Source: Planctomycetota bacterium (lineage in GTDB: Bacteria > Planctomycetota > UBA1135 > GCA-002686595). Taken from it: a stretch of 6,449 bases of DNA. The DNA is taken from positions 1 through 6,449 of the forward strand of contig JAQBVH010000200.1 of the NCBI GenBank assembly GCA_027623615.1. The letters are read 5' to 3'. Numbering within the stretch: the first letter of the stretch is position 1; the number at the start of each line of letters is the position of its first letter. A program made the position numbers and the translations under genes. The notes under the pieces were generated by a model. The model was not told the DNA's origin. It worked only from the letters and a program-made list of their open reading frames with translations, and ran no database searches. Positions 4,536 to 6,449 of this stretch are shown one piece after another.

Positions 4536-6449
4536 CTAGAGGATGTCGAACAGGCCGGAGGAGCCGTCCGACTGCGTGGTCATGAGGATACGCACGTTGG
4601 CGTCCTCGGCGTAGGGAACCCGCCAAGGGAGCCGGTGGCGGTCCGCGATACCGCCCAGGGCGGCGCAGGCGAAGGCGCGGGCGCTGTCGGTCGCGCCCTT
4701 GTCCTCCGCCAGGGCGAGGAGTGGTTCCAGGGCCCGTCGGTCGCCGGTTGTTCCCAGGGCGGCGGCCACGGCGGATTGGACAGCGGTGCTGCGGGCCTCC
4801 CGCAGGATCGTGACGAGCTCGGGGACGAGCTCTCGGTCGTGCATCAGCGCGGAAGCGGTGGCCAGACCATGCAGGAGCAGCGGCCGGTAGCGCGCGCCCT
4901 CGAGCAGGTTGCTCACGATGTGGGCGTGGCTGCGCTCGCCGACCAGGCCGAGGGCCAACGCCAGGTCGGCCTGGGCCATCGGATCATCGATGCGCTTCAA
5001 CTTCTGCTCGAGCAGGGGGAGGGCTTCGACGTCCCTCCGCAGCCCGAGGGCCAGCGCATAGGCGCCGACCGACTCCGGAGCAGCGCTGCTCGAGAGCGCT
5101 GCGCGCAGGGCGCGTGAGACGTCGCCATCGGGGACCTGTCCTCGCAGGGAGAGCTCGCGGCCGAGGACTCCGAGGGCGAGGCCGGCCCAGGGTCGCAGCT
5201 GGCTGTTGCCGCGCGACAGGGTCGTCATCAACAGGTCGCGGACTTCGGACTGACCCGCGTCCGGCTCTTCGCCAGTTCCCGTGCGAGCGCCGACGCGGGC
5301 CAGGGCGATGACTGCGTAGCGGCGGACCTGCGGTTGGCCGTCGGCGAGGGCCTTGATCAGGGCCTCACGACCCAGCTCGTCGGCAGCGTCGCTGTCCGCG
5401 TCGACCAGCCAGCCGAGCGACAGCACCAGGGACTGGTGCAGGTGTTCCGGCTCTTCGCGGCGACGGAGGGTGCGCACGAGCGCCTCCACCAGCTCGTGTC
5501 GCACGGCGCTGGGCGCGGCATAGCCGAGCCGCCCGAGGGTGCGGGCGCCGTGGGCCCGAACGAGCCAGTGGATCTTGCGCGCCTTGCGCGGATCCTCAGG
5601 AGCCACGCGCTCGACGAGCCACGCCAGCTGCGTGCGACGCGAGAGGGCATGGACTGCGTGGTCCCCAGGTCGGCGCCCGGAGTCGAGGCGGGGGAAGAAA
5701 GGCGCGTCGCCCATGGGCACGAGCCCGATGGCGCTCACGGCGGCGACCGGAAGCTCCTTGGTCGAGGTGTCGTCGTTGTCGACGATCCCCATCAAGACCT
5801 CGGTGATTCGATGCCGGACGGTCAGGTCCTCGCTCCCGGCCCCGAGCAGTCCGAGTCCGTACGCGGCGAAGGCGCGGGTCCGCAGCGGGACCTCCGAGCC
5901 GCCGGTCAGGGTGCGTCCGCGGGAACGATCGAGGGCGAGGTCGACCAGGGTCCCTTCTGCCTCCAGGCAGCCGGACAGTCCCAGAGCCAAGGCCGCGGTC
6001 TCCCCGATCTCCTGGATGGGAGACTTCAGGTGCCCTTCGAAGGCGGCGACGAAGTCGGCCGGTTCGATGTCGCGGGGTCCGATCTTCGCCAGGCCGATCA
6101 TGGCGGCCGTGACACGATCGGTGTGGTCGGAGCTCAGCTCCGCGAAGAGCAGCGGGACGATACGTCCGTCGATCTCCGCGGCGGTGGGGCACAGGTCGCC
6201 CGCTGGCACGCGCGACTCGGTCCCGCGGCCCAGGTAGAAGTCATCGGACGCGGTCTCGGTCAAGAGGCCATGCACGTGGCCCTTCAGGTCGATCCAGCGG
6301 TCGCCAGAGAGGGCCCACCAATGGCGCCACGAGCTGGGCTCGGGTCCGCCGCCTCCTGAAGGCGAGCCGGCGGCAGGCCCAGGCCCGGGCGCCAGCGGCT
6401 TCCCGCCGGGCGACCCGGCACCACCCCCAGGCCCGGGGGGCAAGCTGGG
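4536..6449 (-). CDS. HEAT-repeat-like protein, 5'-truncated by the window edge (upstream copy of tandem pair)
   Basis: The frame is open from the right edge to TAG at 4538-4536, showing 637 residues. A TTG at 6443-6441 could be read as a start, but it would leave no signal peptide and the frame continues past it. By comparison with the downstream copy, the missing part is probably a signal peptide and a short lead-in. Residues numbered from the edge: a Gly/Pro/Ser linker (1-38), then WRHWWALSGDRWIDL (41-55) and SDDFYLGRGT (68-77). HEAT-like helix pairs follow, for example MIGLAKIG (117-124), TAALALGLSG (151-160), RTRAFAAYGLGLLG (190-203), HQSLVLSLGWL (338-348), AVIALARVG (379-387), LALALGLVG (496-504), AVAAALGTTGD (560-570) and AFACAALGGIAD (592-603). 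The end is SSGLFDIL. The protein aligns along its length with its neighbour, with a nearly constant offset of 8 residues over the last 200 or so. No catalytic motif is visible; an exported binding or scaffold role is inferred. Confidence 0.85.
   Translation of the reverse strand, partial: PSLPPGPGGGAGSPGGKPLAPGPGPAAGSPSGGGGPEPSSWRHWWALSGDRWIDLKGHVHGLLTETASDDFYLGRGTESRVPAGDLCPTAAEIDGRIVPLLFAELSSDHTDRVTAAMIGLAKIGPRDIEPADFVAAFEGHLKSPIQEIGETAALALGLSGCLEAEGTLVDLALDRSRGRTLTGGSEVPLRTRAFAAYGLGLLGAGSEDLTVRHRITEVLMGIVDNDDTSTKELPVAAVSAIGLVPMGDAPFFPRLDSGRRPGDHAVHALSRRTQLAWLVERVAPEDPRKARKIHWLVRAHGARTLGRLGYAAPSAVRHELVEALVRTLRRREEPEHLHQSLVLSLGWLVDADSDAADELGREALIKALADGQPQVRRYAVIALARVGARTGTGEEPDAGQSEVRDLLMTTLSRGNSQLRPWAGLALGVLGRELSLRGQVPDGDVSRALRAALSSSAAPESVGAYALALGLRRDVEALPLLEQKLKRIDDPMAQADLALALGLVGERSHAHIVSNLLEGARYRPLLLHGLATASALMHDRELVPELVTILREARSTAVQSAVAAALGTTGDRRALEPLLALAEDKGATDSARAFACAALGGIADRHRLPWRVPYAEDANVRILMTTQSDGSSGLFDIL

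Noticed and set aside
5334..6359. A 341-codon + strand open frame opposite the second HEAT-like gene
   Set aside because: Same cause: an in-register shadow in GC-rich DNA. It has no domain-like pattern, and the opposite strand has clear homology to its neighbour.

Overview
This 6.4-kb, strongly GC-rich window looks like part of a bacterial chromosome. Planctomycetota is the most likely source. Two large exported helical-repeat proteins have features I associate with that phylum: one has HGGVYRGPG right after its signal peptide, both have a W-x-x-WW block before the repeats, and both end in (L/F)-D-(L/I)-L. This assignment comes from remembered family patterns, not a database search. No rRNA, tRNA, CRISPR array, insertion sequence or phage gene is visible.

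Layout. A rightward group fills positions 1-2461. It starts with the C-terminal end of an unidentified protein (1-272). Next is a 523-residue fusion of a multi-helix membrane domain with a spermidine-synthase-like methyltransferase-fold domain (360-1931). Last is a small, probably exported protein with a C-terminal membrane anchor (1928-2461), whose start codon overlaps the previous stop as ATGA. A leftward group fills 2517-6449. It holds two homologous exported HEAT-repeat-like proteins in tandem, separated by 75 nt. The upstream copy runs off the right edge of the window. The two groups converge at 2462-2516, where no convincing terminator is visible.

How the genes may work together. The membrane synthase-like protein and the anchored helical protein are very probably co-translated and may act together at the inner membrane. 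The tandem HEAT-like proteins are probably exported scaffolds that arose by an old duplication. Nothing in the sequence links the two groups functionally; they may simply be neighbours. The points most worth following up are the tandem pair with its conserved end motifs, and the altered polyamine-pocket motif of the synthase-like protein.
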